From Symsagittifera roscoffensis (lineage: Eukaryota > Xenacoelomorpha > Acoela > Convolutidae), in NCBI RefSeq assembly GCF_963678635.1, contig NC_087064.1, forward strand, positions 74,614,390-74,678,389: a stretch of DNA of 64,000 nt, in the 5' to 3' direction. The notes below the pieces were generated by a model, which saw only the letters and a list, made by a program, of their open reading frames with translations, was not told the DNA's origin and did not search any database. Both the position numbers and the translations under genes were made by a program. Position 1 is the first letter of the stretch. The number at the start of each line of letters is the position of its first letter. This document shows positions 23,436 to 32,620 of this stretch, piece by piece.

Positions 23436-23785
23436 ACCCTCCGAAGTGACCCTCCGGAGTCAGCTAAACCCCTTAGCAACCATCCTTAGTGGAAGATTTC
23501 CACGAGATCACCAAAGAAGTTAAAACAGCTCCCCTTAGAGCTCCTAGCTTGTTTTGACGCTTTTTGAAGCTAGTGGGAGAACCTTCTAAGCGAGATCAAA
23601 AAATTTGAAAATTTTGGAGGTACCCTCCGAAGTAACCCTCCGGAGCATATTAAGCATCTTATTGACCCTCCTTAATAAATTTAGGGGGACCCTCCGAAGT
23701 AACTTGGGTGATTAAGGTACCCTCCGAAGTAACTTGGGTGATCAAGGTACCCTCCGAGGTAACCCTCCGGAGTGTCTTAAACCTT
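23436..23785. repeat. accctccgaagt repeat cluster with 30-bp tandem units
   Basis: The motif accctccgaagt recurs at 23436, 23622, 23689 and 23719, with a variant at 23749. Several occurrences continue into accctccggag, giving a short ctccg/cggag stem. Between 23689 and 23748 a 30-bp unit (accctccgaagtaacttggg followed by tgattaaggt) is present twice in tandem with one base difference. Confidence 0.85.
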
Positions 23786-24015
23786 CTAACGATCTTCCTT
23801 GTTAGAGACTTGAGTAGACCTTCTGTGGCAATTTGGGAAACGGAAAATATCCATTTAATTAGGATCATATTAGGATATTAGGCGTGCTTATCAGGGTCAT
23901 AAGAACCCATTCTGACCCGGGAATTCGTGATCAACTTTGGATTCTACATTGGGTGTATCAGAAGGAAGTACCCGAACAAAAAAAAAATTTTTTTTTTTGT
24001 GATTTTGGTTGTGTG

Positions 24016-24385
24016 GTTGCCTTGAGCTACTTAATAGGAAAGTTCGGGCAATCCGGGAACAAATAAAAGAAGACCTCGGTGAGTGTATTAGGCAAATACA
24101 CACTCACTTGAGAAGAAAAGTTGTTCCCTGCTCTCGTGCACTTGGAGCGTTCCGGGTGTGGGGGAGCTTTTTCATAGACTTTAGAAATTTTCGACCAGAG
24201 GTTGCCTTGAGCTACTTAATAGGACAGCTCGGGCAATCGCAGGGCACCTAAAAGAAGACCTCGGTGGGTGTATTAGGCAAATACACACCCACTTGAGAAG
24301 ACTGTGTCCTGGGCTTTGTTCTTTCGGATCGTTCCGATTGAGGGAAGTCTTTTTCTTTAAGACTAAGTTTTATTGATCTGTTTCT
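24016..24385 (+). repeat. 185-bp tandem duplication with conserved hairpin, 5' leader of element E
   Basis: 24016-24115 and 24201-24300 are close copies starting gttgccttgagctac, and the sequence after each is also related, so the unit is 185 bp. Each copy holds a hairpin (24079-24107 and 24264-24292) with stem gtgagtgt/acactcac in the first and gtgggtgt/acacccac in the second. The A-T pair of one copy is a G-C pair in the other. Copy 1 also has aataaa just before it. It may be part of the element's LTR or leader RNA. Confidence 0.75.
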
Positions 24386-24777
24386 GAGTCATCACTGCTT
24401 TTTATCAAAGATTGTTTAATTTTAACAAAGCAGTGGCTTGATAAATTGTGTGTCGATAAATTGATACTGACAAAAGGTCGCTGTCACCTGTAGGATATTC
24501 TTATCTGATTATCTATTGTGTTTTGTGTGTCGATTATATCTTGTGGAAACTTAGTGATACTGTTATACTATACAACAGGGTTGAGTTAGCATTATATCAA
24601 TACTGGGTAGACCCTGTGTGTAACTTTAGCTGAGTCACTAGTTTAGTCGTGAGAGATCTAAGAGACATTTTGATACTGACGGAATCGAGTAGGCAGCGTT
24701 AAGTGATTTAACTAGATCTTGTTTGTGGTACGTTTGCATTGCCATCAAATTACGAATATTTTCATTTTGTTAAAACT
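24386..24777 (+). other. Presumed 5' leader of element E
   Basis: About 390 bp without a gene, immediately upstream of the first ORF of element E. It should contain the primer-binding site if the element is LTR-type, but I could not match it confidently to a tRNA 3' end, and no copy of it is found after the element. Confidence 0.4.
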
Positions 24778-25509
24778 ATGAAGCGCAGGGACTCGCTAGG
24801 ATCGACCACTAAAATCCCCAGGCTAAGCAAGGGAAGCACGCGGAAATTTAAAACTAGGCGTAGCCAAACCTCGTTTAGCAGCGCTTCCGACGCGTTTGCT
24901 GAAGACGAATCGACTAAAGGTCAACCTGATCTTTCAGTGAGCGAAATGAAACTAAGGAGCGAGAAAAACCTCGATGGCAATCAAGGGCGGAGCGCCGAGG
25001 CCGGGCCTGCGAGCGAAACGCTGGTGGATCCCTTTGACGAAGGGGAGCGAACGCTCATTCGACCCGACTTTGAGTCAGACGAGGTCCTCGAACGGGAGGA
25101 AGTCGAGAGGACAGAGGAGACCTCGGAGCGTCCCGAGGTCGAACCTCGGGAGGAAGTGTTGTACAGGGGAATGTCCAAATCAGAGACTAAGAGCTATAAA
25201 TGGAGAAAGGAACCTTCAAATCCGACAAGTACACACTCATCTTTGGTCAAGCAGAGCAACAACGCGATGATGTCGAGTATGAGTCCGGGTGAAGAGCAGA
25301 CGTTCTCGAAGGCAAAGAAAAGTTGGAAGTCTTTGTACGATGAGCGCGTGACGTCGCTACAAGCCGGAGGTCTATCCTCTAGTTACGACCAACCGGAAAT
25401 AACCCATCCGGATGTGCCCAAGGAACGACATGAGCAGGGAGGCGTCTTCTGCCTCGCCGACCAGGCCTATGTCAGATGGGATAACGATGGGAGCATCGTC
25501 AACGTTTGA
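24778..25509 (+). CDS. Acidic N-terminal ORF of element E
   Basis: The first ATG of the frame at 24778 gives a 243-residue product (MKRRDSLGSTTK at the start). It begins basic and then becomes rich in Glu, Asp and Ser, with a patch of repeated Glu-Arg around the middle (EREEVERTEETSERPEVE). No domain is recognised. Its end overlaps the next ORF by about 100 bases in the +1 phase, and the gag frame downstream returns to this same phase, so this may be the N-terminal portion of gag with an indel, or a separate leader protein. Function is unknown. Confidence 0.5.
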   Translation: MKRRDSLGSTTKIPRLSKGSTRKFKTRRSQTSFSSASDAFAEDESTKGQPDLSVSEMKLRSEKNLDGNQGRSAEAGPASETLVDPFDEGERTLIRPDFESDEVLEREEVERTEETSERPEVEPREEVLYRGMSKSETKSYKWRKEPSNPTSTHSSLVKQSNNAMMSSMSPGEEQTFSKAKKSWKSLYDERVTSLQAGGLSSSYDQPEITHPDVPKERHEQGGVFCLADQAYVRWDNDGSIVNV

Positions 25510-26242
25510 CAGACTGATGACGTCGATGCACAAGCAAAAGGGCGGTCCGTCATCGAGTACTAGGCTACAGCCGCAGTTGACCTCGTCTTCTCTGGGGCTA
25601 ACCCCGCCATTGGGGACAGCTGGTGACATAAGTGACATGTTCGCTGGTGTGATGAATGGCCTGGATGAATTGAGGCGGGACATGACTAAGAGGATAGATC
25701 AAGTTGACGAGAGAGCTCACCATGGTCGAGAGAGTTTGAAAGATGAGCTAACGCACGTGAAGTCGCAGGCGAGGTTTGATCAGGCTCAATTGATTCGTAA
25801 CACCGATCAATGCCTGGCTGAGAGCCTGGCACAGGCAAGCAAAGAGTCAGAGGAAAGGGAGGCTAGGATGACAAGAGAGATCGAGCGATTATTGAATGAT
25901 CATGATAGTACCTACGCCCAAACGATGACTGGCCTGGAAAAGAGGTTGGACGCCAAATCTGACTTGATGATGCGGAAGCTTGACGCGATCCTGAATGGGA
26001 GTAGTTGGCAGGAGCATTCCAACTCAAGGGAGCGCTCACGCCATGCGAATGTTGGAGATGGTATGGGCAACAGTGCCAGAGCCCAGCAAGGCTCGAGAAC
26101 GAACTACGAACATAGAAACAAGGAGCGGCCAAGGGCAGCCCGGCAGAGGCCTGGCTGGACGAATCCAGTCCCGCCGGAGGCAGATGCCACCCGGAGACAA
26201 GATTGCCAACCGTGCCACAAGTCAGTTCAGTACCAGATCTGA
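25412..26242 (+). CDS. Coiled-coil ORF of element E (gag N-terminal region)
   Basis: 276 codons from an ATG at 25412. Residues about 80-195 are strongly heptad-like and charged (LDELRRDMTKRIDQVDERAH, then ESEEREARMTREIERLL), consistent with a coiled coil. The C-terminus is Arg/Pro-rich. It lies in the +1 phase relative to the ORF before it and to the gag ORF after it, overlapping both. Element B has a similar coiled-coil stretch just before its capsid, so this segment belongs to gag. Two phase changes could reflect two indels or recoding; I cannot decide between them. Confidence 0.6.
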   Translation: MCPRNDMSREASSASPTRPMSDGITMGASSTFDRLMTSMHKQKGGPSSSTRLQPQLTSSSLGLTPPLGTAGDISDMFAGVMNGLDELRRDMTKRIDQVDERAHHGRESLKDELTHVKSQARFDQAQLIRNTDQCLAESLAQASKESEEREARMTREIERLLNDHDSTYAQTMTGLEKRLDAKSDLMMRKLDAILNGSSWQEHSNSRERSRHANVGDGMGNSARAQQGSRTNYEHRNKERPRAARQRPGWTNPVPPEADATRRQDCQPCHKSVQYQI

Positions 26243-28623
26243 CTACAGTCTCACAAGACACAACGATGTATGCCTCGATGTTTGAGCCTCTGAACAGATC
26301 TCTTGAAACATTCATCACCAAGCTCTCGAAGTCAACCGAGAGAGGAGAGAGGTCAAGAAGAACACTGAAAAAGCCGAAGTCATATAAAGACGAGTCAGAC
26401 GGCTGCATTGATACTTGGATAGAGGTGATGAAGTTACACTTTGAGGAAGAGAATCTCTCCAAGAAACAAGAGTGCAGCGCGCTGACGAGCAACCTGGAGG
26501 GTACTGCATTAAGTTGTGTAATGGCGAAAAGAGCCAATGAGAGAGACAGCGCTCGCAAGATATTCGACATCCTGCTGAATCGTTTCGGCTCTGGAGTACA
26601 AGGGCACCAGGCTATGGTGAAGTTCGAGAAGAGGCGTCAGAGAGCTGAAGAATCAATAGATAAATTCTTGGACGACCTTGAATTGCTCAGGAGGAGAAGC
26701 AACCCGGATGAGAGAATATCCGAGCGAAACTTGGCGATTGCTTCGAAGTTCATGGATGGAGTAAGGAGTGAGGAGTTGAAGACGATGTTGGCCACTCACT
26801 TCACCCTGTCGCTTGACCAGGTACCCACGCCTGACGACTTGCGTATGAAGTCACGCGAGTATTTACTCATAAAACCGAGGGCGCAAAACCGTTACAGCAA
26901 TTATGGCAACTATAGCGGGACAAACACTGGTGCGAATTCCAGTTGGTACAAACCTCGCGATGACATGGACAATAGGAGGTCGTGTGCGAATTGTGGTTCG
27001 ATGGACCATCACGTTTCTGCGTGTTCTGCATACAAACAGAACATGAAGGTCATAGGCTACTTTCTTGAGGACGCCGACGCGACCGACGAGGATCATGAGG
27101 AGTACGTCAGAGGGCTCATCATGAAATATGGTCCGAGGTGTTTCTTCTGTAATTTGGAGGGACACTTCAAGTCGGATTGTACTCAGTTTTGGGACGCAGT
27201 AGCGGACGCAAAACATCCCCGCCACGAAGAGGCGCTTTCGGGTGTCAAGGCCAGTCGAGCACGTCTGATGAACGAGGCTGAATCTAAAAGAAAGGAGACG
27301 ACACCGAACACCTTCACGACCAAAAAGGTTAAAACATGGCCTGACGAGGTGGTGGCCTCGAACCTCGAAGCAGAGTCGTCTAGCCCACTCAAGGTGGATT
27401 ACGGCCTGGCGGCAAGGACAGCGCTGCAGAACGTCAAACAGGACCTAGCCACGAAAGAAGTGGAGCAATGGGTAAGATTGGAGCTGGAGCGCACAGATCT
27501 TCGGGAAAGTTTTAATGTCCTGGGTAAAACGACAAAAGCAGAAGACAAAGAGGAACCCAAGAAACAGGGACTAAAAATGAACGTTATATCTGGTAAGACT
27601 TTCGGCATGACGAAGGCGGGGACCAAAATAATGTCCATCATCTCAATCGCAGGGCACCAGGTGGTCAAGAACTTGAGTGAACCATCTGAGATTACACTAG
27701 TCCACCTGGACATCTATGCCGACTACCTGAAGGAGAAGGATCCCAAACTGGATTCCAGGGCAGTGCGAGCGCTGCTCACAACGGGAGGTCCGAGGCTGAT
27801 GAAAGTGGACGGACATTATATCGATGTCCATGGCCCTTACTCGATCCTGATGAATGTGGATGGCATCAATATCTACACGAAAGCTCACATAACTGATGCG
27901 AACGATCAGATTGGCCGGATATACATTGGTCAAGAGGAGCTGAAGGTTAGACGAATCGGACACAATGCGATGCTCGAACAAGATGCGGTGCATATTGGTT
28001 GCGAGGCCGATCTGGCCGCACACGTTCTGGACGTGCAAGGCAGACAACTTTCAGTAAAGGGACTGCTAGACACGGGAGCAGTGGTTAGTGTCATGCCAGT
28101 CAAAACTTGGACCGACATGGGTTTCGAAAGGTCAGATCTCATACCGACAAACATCAGGTTGGCAGCTGCCAATCAGGGAGCGATCTATGTCACCGGACGA
28201 ACCCCGATCTTTTCACTGCAGCTCGGAGGAAGACATCTTTGGATGAGCTTCCTAGTAGTAGAGAATCTGGACGAATCCGACCAGTTCATCTTAGGAAGGA
28301 ATTTCGTTCGCAACTTTGACGTCACGATCGATCTCAATGACGGATTGATTAGGATCAAGGATCCTGAGAGAAAGTATGAGAAAAGACCCCTTAATAAGAT
28401 CTTAATTAATCAAGCCAAGGTGCCGATTTTTCTCGATCGAGAAGTTAGATTAAAACCAAACCAAGCCGTAGTAGCGACGTTTAGGATGAGGAACTTGAAC
28501 GAACTCAGCAATGATAGACAGGTGTGTCTGGTACCAAATCCAAACAGTAAAAGCTCGGCTATTTTAGGAAGAGTACGTCAGAGGGCTCATCATGAAATAT
28601 GGTCCGAGGTGTTTCTTCTGTAA
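26203..28623 (+). CDS. Gag capsid, CCHC knuckles and protease of element E
   Basis: The frame is open at least from 26161, so 26203 is not a true start. Positions below are counted from 26203. Residues about 65-220 match the gag capsid of copies A and B (SDGCIDTW, then LEGTALSCV, then GHQAMVKFEKRRQRAEESID). Two zinc knuckles follow: C261-C264-H269-C274 and C313-C316-H321-C326 (CX2CX4HX4C). The retropepsin site LLDTGAVVSVMP has its DTG at 623-625, with the downstream FILGRNF typical of the family's second half. The frame ends at 28623 only because the 1,471-bp duplication inserts out-of-phase sequence after about 28570; pol normally continues in the same frame. Confidence 0.9.
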   Translation: MPTVPQVSSVPDLTTVSQDTTMYASMFEPLNRSLETFITKLSKSTERGERSRRTLKKPKSYKDESDGCIDTWIEVMKLHFEEENLSKKQECSALTSNLEGTALSCVMAKRANERDSARKIFDILLNRFGSGVQGHQAMVKFEKRRQRAEESIDKFLDDLELLRRRSNPDERISERNLAIASKFMDGVRSEELKTMLATHFTLSLDQVPTPDDLRMKSREYLLIKPRAQNRYSNYGNYSGTNTGANSSWYKPRDDMDNRRSCANCGSMDHHVSACSAYKQNMKVIGYFLEDADATDEDHEEYVRGLIMKYGPRCFFCNLEGHFKSDCTQFWDAVADAKHPRHEEALSGVKASRARLMNEAESKRKETTPNTFTTKKVKTWPDEVVASNLEAESSSPLKVDYGLAARTALQNVKQDLATKEVEQWVRLELERTDLRESFNVLGKTTKAEDKEEPKKQGLKMNVISGKTFGMTKAGTKIMSIISIAGHQVVKNLSEPSEITLVHLDIYADYLKEKDPKLDSRAVRALLTTGGPRLMKVDGHYIDVHGPYSILMNVDGINIYTKAHITDANDQIGRIYIGQEELKVRRIGHNAMLEQDAVHIGCEADLAAHVLDVQGRQLSVKGLLDTGAVVSVMPVKTWTDMGFERSDLIPTNIRLAAANQGAIYVTGRTPIFSLQLGGRHLWMSFLVVENLDESDQFILGRNFVRNFDVTIDLNDGLIRIKDPERKYEKRPLNKILINQAKVPIFLDREVRLKPNQAVVATFRMRNLNELSNDRQVCLVPNPNSKSSAILGRVRQRAHHEIWSEVFLL

Positions 28624-30041
28624 TTTGGAGGGACACTTCAAGTCGGATTGTACTCAGTTTTGGGACGCAGTAGCGGACGCAAAACATCCCCGCCACGAAG
28701 AGGCGCTTTCGGGTGTCAAGGCCAGTCGAGCACGTCTGATGAACGAGGCTGAATCTAAAAGAAAGGAGACGACACCGAACACCTTCACGACCAAAAAGGT
28801 TAAAACATGGCCTGACGAGGTGGTGGCCTCGAACCTCGAAGCAGAGTCGTCTAGCCCACTCAAGGTGGATTACGGCCTGGCGGCAAGGACAGCGCTGCAG
28901 AACGTCAAACAGGACCTAGCCACGAAAGAAGTGGAGCAATGGGTAAGATTGGAGCTGGAGAGCACAGATCTTCGGGAAAGTTTTAATGTCCTGGGTAAAA
29001 CGACAAAAGCAGATGACAAAGAGGAACCCAAGAAACAGGGACTAAAACTGAACGTTATATCTGGTAAGACTTTCGGCATGACGAAGGCGGGGACCAAAAT
29101 AATGTCCATCATCTCAATCGCAGGGCACCAGGTGGTCAAGAACTTGAGTGAACCATCTGAGATTACACTAGTCCACCTGGACATCTATGCCGACTACCTG
29201 AAGGAGAAGGATCCCAAACTGGATTCCAGGGCAGTGCGAGCGCTGCTCACAACGGGAGGTCCGAGGCTGATGAAAGTGGACGGACATTATATCGATGTCC
29301 ATGGCCCTTACTCGATCCTGATGAATGTGGATGGCATCAATATCTACACGAAAGCTCACATAACTGATGCGAATGATCAGATTGGCCGGATATACATTGG
29401 TCAAGAGGAGCTGAAGGTTAGACGAATCGGACACAATGCGATGCTTGAACAAGATGCGGTGCATATTGGTTGCGAGGCCGATCTGGCCGCACACGTTCTG
29501 GACGTGCAAGGCAGACAACTTTCAGTAAAGGGACTGCTAGACACGGGAGCAGTGGTTAGTGTCATGCCAGTCAAAACTTGGACCGACATGGGTTTCGAAA
29601 GGTCAGATCTCATACCGACAAACATCAGGTTGGCAGCTGCCAATCAGGGAGCGATCTATGTCACCGGACGAACCCCGATCTTTTCACTGCAGCTCGGAGG
29701 AAGACATCTTTGGATGAGCTTCCTAGTAGTAGAGAATCTGGACGAATCCGACCAGTTCATCTTAGGAAGGAATTTCGTTCGCAACTTTGACGTCACGATC
29801 GATCTCAATGACGGATTGATTAGGATCAAGGATCCTGAGAGAAAGTATGAGAAAAGACCCCTTAATAAGATCTTAATTAATCAAGCCAAGGTGCCGATTT
29901 TTCTGGATTGAGAAGTTAGATTAAAACCAAACCAAGCCGTAGTAGCGACGTTTAGGATGAGGAACTTGAACGAACTCAGCAATGATAGACAGGTGTGTCT
30001 GGTACCAAATCCAAACAGTAAAAGCTCGGCTATTTTAGGAA
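27100..30041. repeat. 1,471-bp tandem duplication within gag-protease
   Basis: 27100-28570 is repeated at 28571-30041 with only a handful of substitutions. It covers the second zinc knuckle, the gag-protease linker and the protease. The junction near 28570 joins ttaggaaga to gtacgtcag with almost no shared bases. The unit is not a multiple of three (remainder one), so it shifts the downstream phase; discounting it, the frames 26203-28623 and 29957-32617 agree. Near identity indicates a recent event. Confidence 0.95.
28592..29911 (+). pseudogene. Second protease copy produced by the tandem duplication
   Basis: This frame repeats the second CCHC knuckle, linker and protease (second LLDTGAVVSVMP). 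It is in phase with the RT frame that follows but is closed by TGA at 29909-29911, where the first copy has CGA (28438-28440); the change is C to T at a CpG. Without that stop, this copy rather than the first would be in phase with RT. Confidence 0.85.
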
Positions 30042-32617
30042 GAAGCTTCTCACTCACTCAGAGCGGACTGTGTGTGAGTGTGTTATTGAACACAGAAGCA
30101 ACAACAGTGACAATACAGAGGGGAAAGAAACTTGGCTACGCTTTGCCTCTGAACACAGACTTTCAGAGTGTGGAGAACTTGAAAAATTTTGATGTAACTA
30201 AATGTCCATTGCATGCGAACCAAGAATGTATAATGAAAAGAGTGAATGAATTGAAATCTTCTAGGAAATTGTTTTCAATGAAGTCGGAAACGGATGATGG
30301 GCTGTCTAGTTGTTCCAACTTCCCTGAGAGACCAACGGAGGCAGAGTTAGCAGCGAATAAACCTGTCCTACCTGAGATAGAACATCTAAAGGGTAAAATA
30401 TCAGACAAGGAACTAGATTCGCTCAGAGCGGTGCTAAATCGGAACGCAGACGTTTTTTCGAAACATAAGGCTGACATAGGTTGTTGCAATTTTGTAGAGC
30501 ACGAGATTGAGATAGAAGAGGGCTCGGTACCTCATAGGGAAGGGGCGAGAAGAATGACCCCAAACAAGTCAGAAGCGTGTAGGAAGGAAATCGAGATGTT
30601 AATGGAGTACGACATGATCGAGCCGTCGAAGTCTCCATGGGCTTGTGGGGTGGTCATGGCGAAAAAGAAAGGGGGACAACTCATATTTTGTTGTGATTTC
30701 CGTTATCTGAACGCAGTGACTGTAAAGGACGCATACCCGATTCCCCGCATCGATGAGAGCCTATCCAAGCTGGGAGACGCGAAGTTCTTCACGACGTTGG
30801 ATTTGGGCTCTGCATTCTGGCAAGTGCCACTCAGAAAGCAAGATCGAGAGAAAACAGGATTCGCGTGTGAGCTGGGACTGTTCCAGTGGAAGAGGATGCC
30901 ATTCGGATTGTGCAACGCGACGGCCACATTCCAGCGACTGATGGCCCAGGCACTCACGAGCGTCACTAAGAAATACGGGAATCTCATCATGTGTTATGTC
31001 GATGATGTCGTGATTGCAACACCAACCTTAGAAGACCACATAGAGAGGTTGGAGGAGGTGTTGTCTTGCATGAAGCAGGCGGGTCTGAAATGCAAACCCT
31101 CTAAGTGTGAAATCCTCAGGGATTCCATAAAGTATCTGGGCCGCCTGGTTGACAAACATGGAGTGAGACCAGATCCCGAAGCGGTTGAAGCGGTGCTGAC
31201 CTGGAAGGCACCTAAAACAGATACACAGCTGATGAGTTTTCTGGGATTCGCAAATTATTATCGAAAGTTCATCAAGGGGTATGCTGACAAGATATACCCC
31301 ATGCAGAGGTTGATGAGAAACAAGGGCAAAAAGTTCACCTGGACTGATGAGGCACAAGTTTCATTTGAAAACATCAAGCGTGAACTTTGCGAGGCACCGG
31401 TCCTCGGCATGCCAACAGAGAAGGGGATGTTCGTGCTGGACACGGATGCATCAGTGGTTGCGATATCGGGCATACTTCACCAGGAGCAGGAGTGGAACGG
31501 GAGAACGGTTCTTCGTCCGATAGCCTACGGGAGTAAAGTCCTGAGTGATACTGAAATGAAGTACGGCGCACCAAAAGCGGAGATGTTTGCGGTGATCACT
31601 TTCGTGGAAAAATACAGGGCCTACTCGGGGAGCGCTCCCTTCAAGTTACGTGTGGATAACCGTGCCCTTGCCTGGCTGAAAACCTATTCGATGGACCAAA
31701 GCTATATTGGTCGTTGGATCGTGCGCCTGGATGGATACCACATGATCATAGAGCACCGTACTCGTGACAAACACCAGAACGCAGATAGCCTCAGTAAAAA
31801 GACAGAATTTTATGAGCGCCTCGAGGAGAGACAGGCTAACCAATCAGAGATCAAAGACGGGTTTTCCTTTCTGGACAAAGAAACCTACGACAAGCTGCCA
31901 CTTACTAGGTGGTTAGACAAGTCAGGACATCCTATACCTGGACACCCTGACCTTCCAGTGGAGACGGCCGCGGAGATAAAGCTTTTAGCTAGAGGCGAGC
32001 CCGTTCCGTTGGATCTGCTAGTCCGATCCAACTTGGTACAGCAAGAACTAACCAGGCTGGGTATAAACAGCATGGTTCTATTGAACAGGACGGTGAACGT
32101 GGCGCCGGACGTCATGGGAAAACTCCGTGACTTGTTGGACAGGGAAGTGGATAGGCATGATCGTGAATGGATGGAGACCATGCAGCGGTTGACTGTCACC
32201 GAGAGAACAGAGAAGAGGCCAGTGTCCATTCGCAGCCGAGGCGTTGAACGGGATTGCAGGTCGATTGTCAACCAGCTGGTGAGCTCGATGCCGAAGGAGG
32301 TCTTGTTGAGAACTTCGTTCACTGTATATGGAACACTGAATCAGAACCAAACTACTGAGGAAGTCAGGATCAGGTCGAAATCTAGCTTCACGAGGAGAGT
32401 GCACTTCACGGATGCAAAGGAGGAATACGAGCCGAGCCCAGATTGTTCGTCCGTGGACGAGGCAATGTCCGGGGAGTCTGATACCTTCGAGCCAGTCAAG
32501 GACGCCTCGTCTGAGGAGTCGGACACCTTTGAGCCCGTGCAGGACGACTTGTCCGGGGAGAGGTTGACTAGACCACCTAGGGGCAGAATTTTGTCCGGGA
32601 AGTCGGGTTCAAAGTGA
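29957..32617 (+). CDS. Reverse transcriptase and RNase H of element E
   Basis: The frame is a continuation of gag-protease, and the ATG at 29957 is internal. The RT domain runs from about residue 190 (EGARRMTPNKSEACRKEIEML) through FCCDFRYLN, KDAYPIPRIDESL, TLDLGSAFWQVPL and the catalytic YVDD at 347-350, to the thumb. RNase H follows, with DTDAS (D495 and D497), the GAPKAEMF helix and VDNRALAW. After KHQNADSLSKKTEF a linker of over 200 residues without a known domain begins. TGA at 32615 closes the frame, three bases before the ATG of the next ORF in the same phase, so it is a single nonsense change in one pol polyprotein. The enzyme would copy element RNA into DNA in particles. Confidence 0.92.
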   Translation: MRNLNELSNDRQVCLVPNPNSKSSAILGRSFSLTQSGLCVSVLLNTEATTVTIQRGKKLGYALPLNTDFQSVENLKNFDVTKCPLHANQECIMKRVNELKSSRKLFSMKSETDDGLSSCSNFPERPTEAELAANKPVLPEIEHLKGKISDKELDSLRAVLNRNADVFSKHKADIGCCNFVEHEIEIEEGSVPHREGARRMTPNKSEACRKEIEMLMEYDMIEPSKSPWACGVVMAKKKGGQLIFCCDFRYLNAVTVKDAYPIPRIDESLSKLGDAKFFTTLDLGSAFWQVPLRKQDREKTGFACELGLFQWKRMPFGLCNATATFQRLMAQALTSVTKKYGNLIMCYVDDVVIATPTLEDHIERLEEVLSCMKQAGLKCKPSKCEILRDSIKYLGRLVDKHGVRPDPEAVEAVLTWKAPKTDTQLMSFLGFANYYRKFIKGYADKIYPMQRLMRNKGKKFTWTDEAQVSFENIKRELCEAPVLGMPTEKGMFVLDTDASVVAISGILHQEQEWNGRTVLRPIAYGSKVLSDTEMKYGAPKAEMFAVITFVEKYRAYSGSAPFKLRVDNRALAWLKTYSMDQSYIGRWIVRLDGYHMIIEHRTRDKHQNADSLSKKTEFYERLEERQANQSEIKDGFSFLDKETYDKLPLTRWLDKSGHPIPGHPDLPVETAAEIKLLARGEPVPLDLLVRSNLVQQELTRLGINSMVLLNRTVNVAPDVMGKLRDLLDREVDRHDREWMETMQRLTVTERTEKRPVSIRSRGVERDCRSIVNQLVSSMPKEVLLRTSFTVYGTLNQNQTTEEVRIRSKSSFTRRVHFTDAKEEYEPSPDCSSVDEAMSGESDTFEPVKDASSEESDTFEPVQDDLSGERLTRPPRGRILSGKSGSK

Positions 32618-32620
32618 CCG

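Larger units (their letters stand above)
21638..24015. other. Non-coding region between repeat block and element E
   Basis: No supportable gene on either strand; all frames are short and lack codon structure. The region is notable for repeated occurrences of accctcc and its complement, in stem-bounded units (21787-22932) and in a direct-repeat cluster (23436-23785), described separately. A perfect A/T palindrome lies near 23979-24000. Confidence 0.7.
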
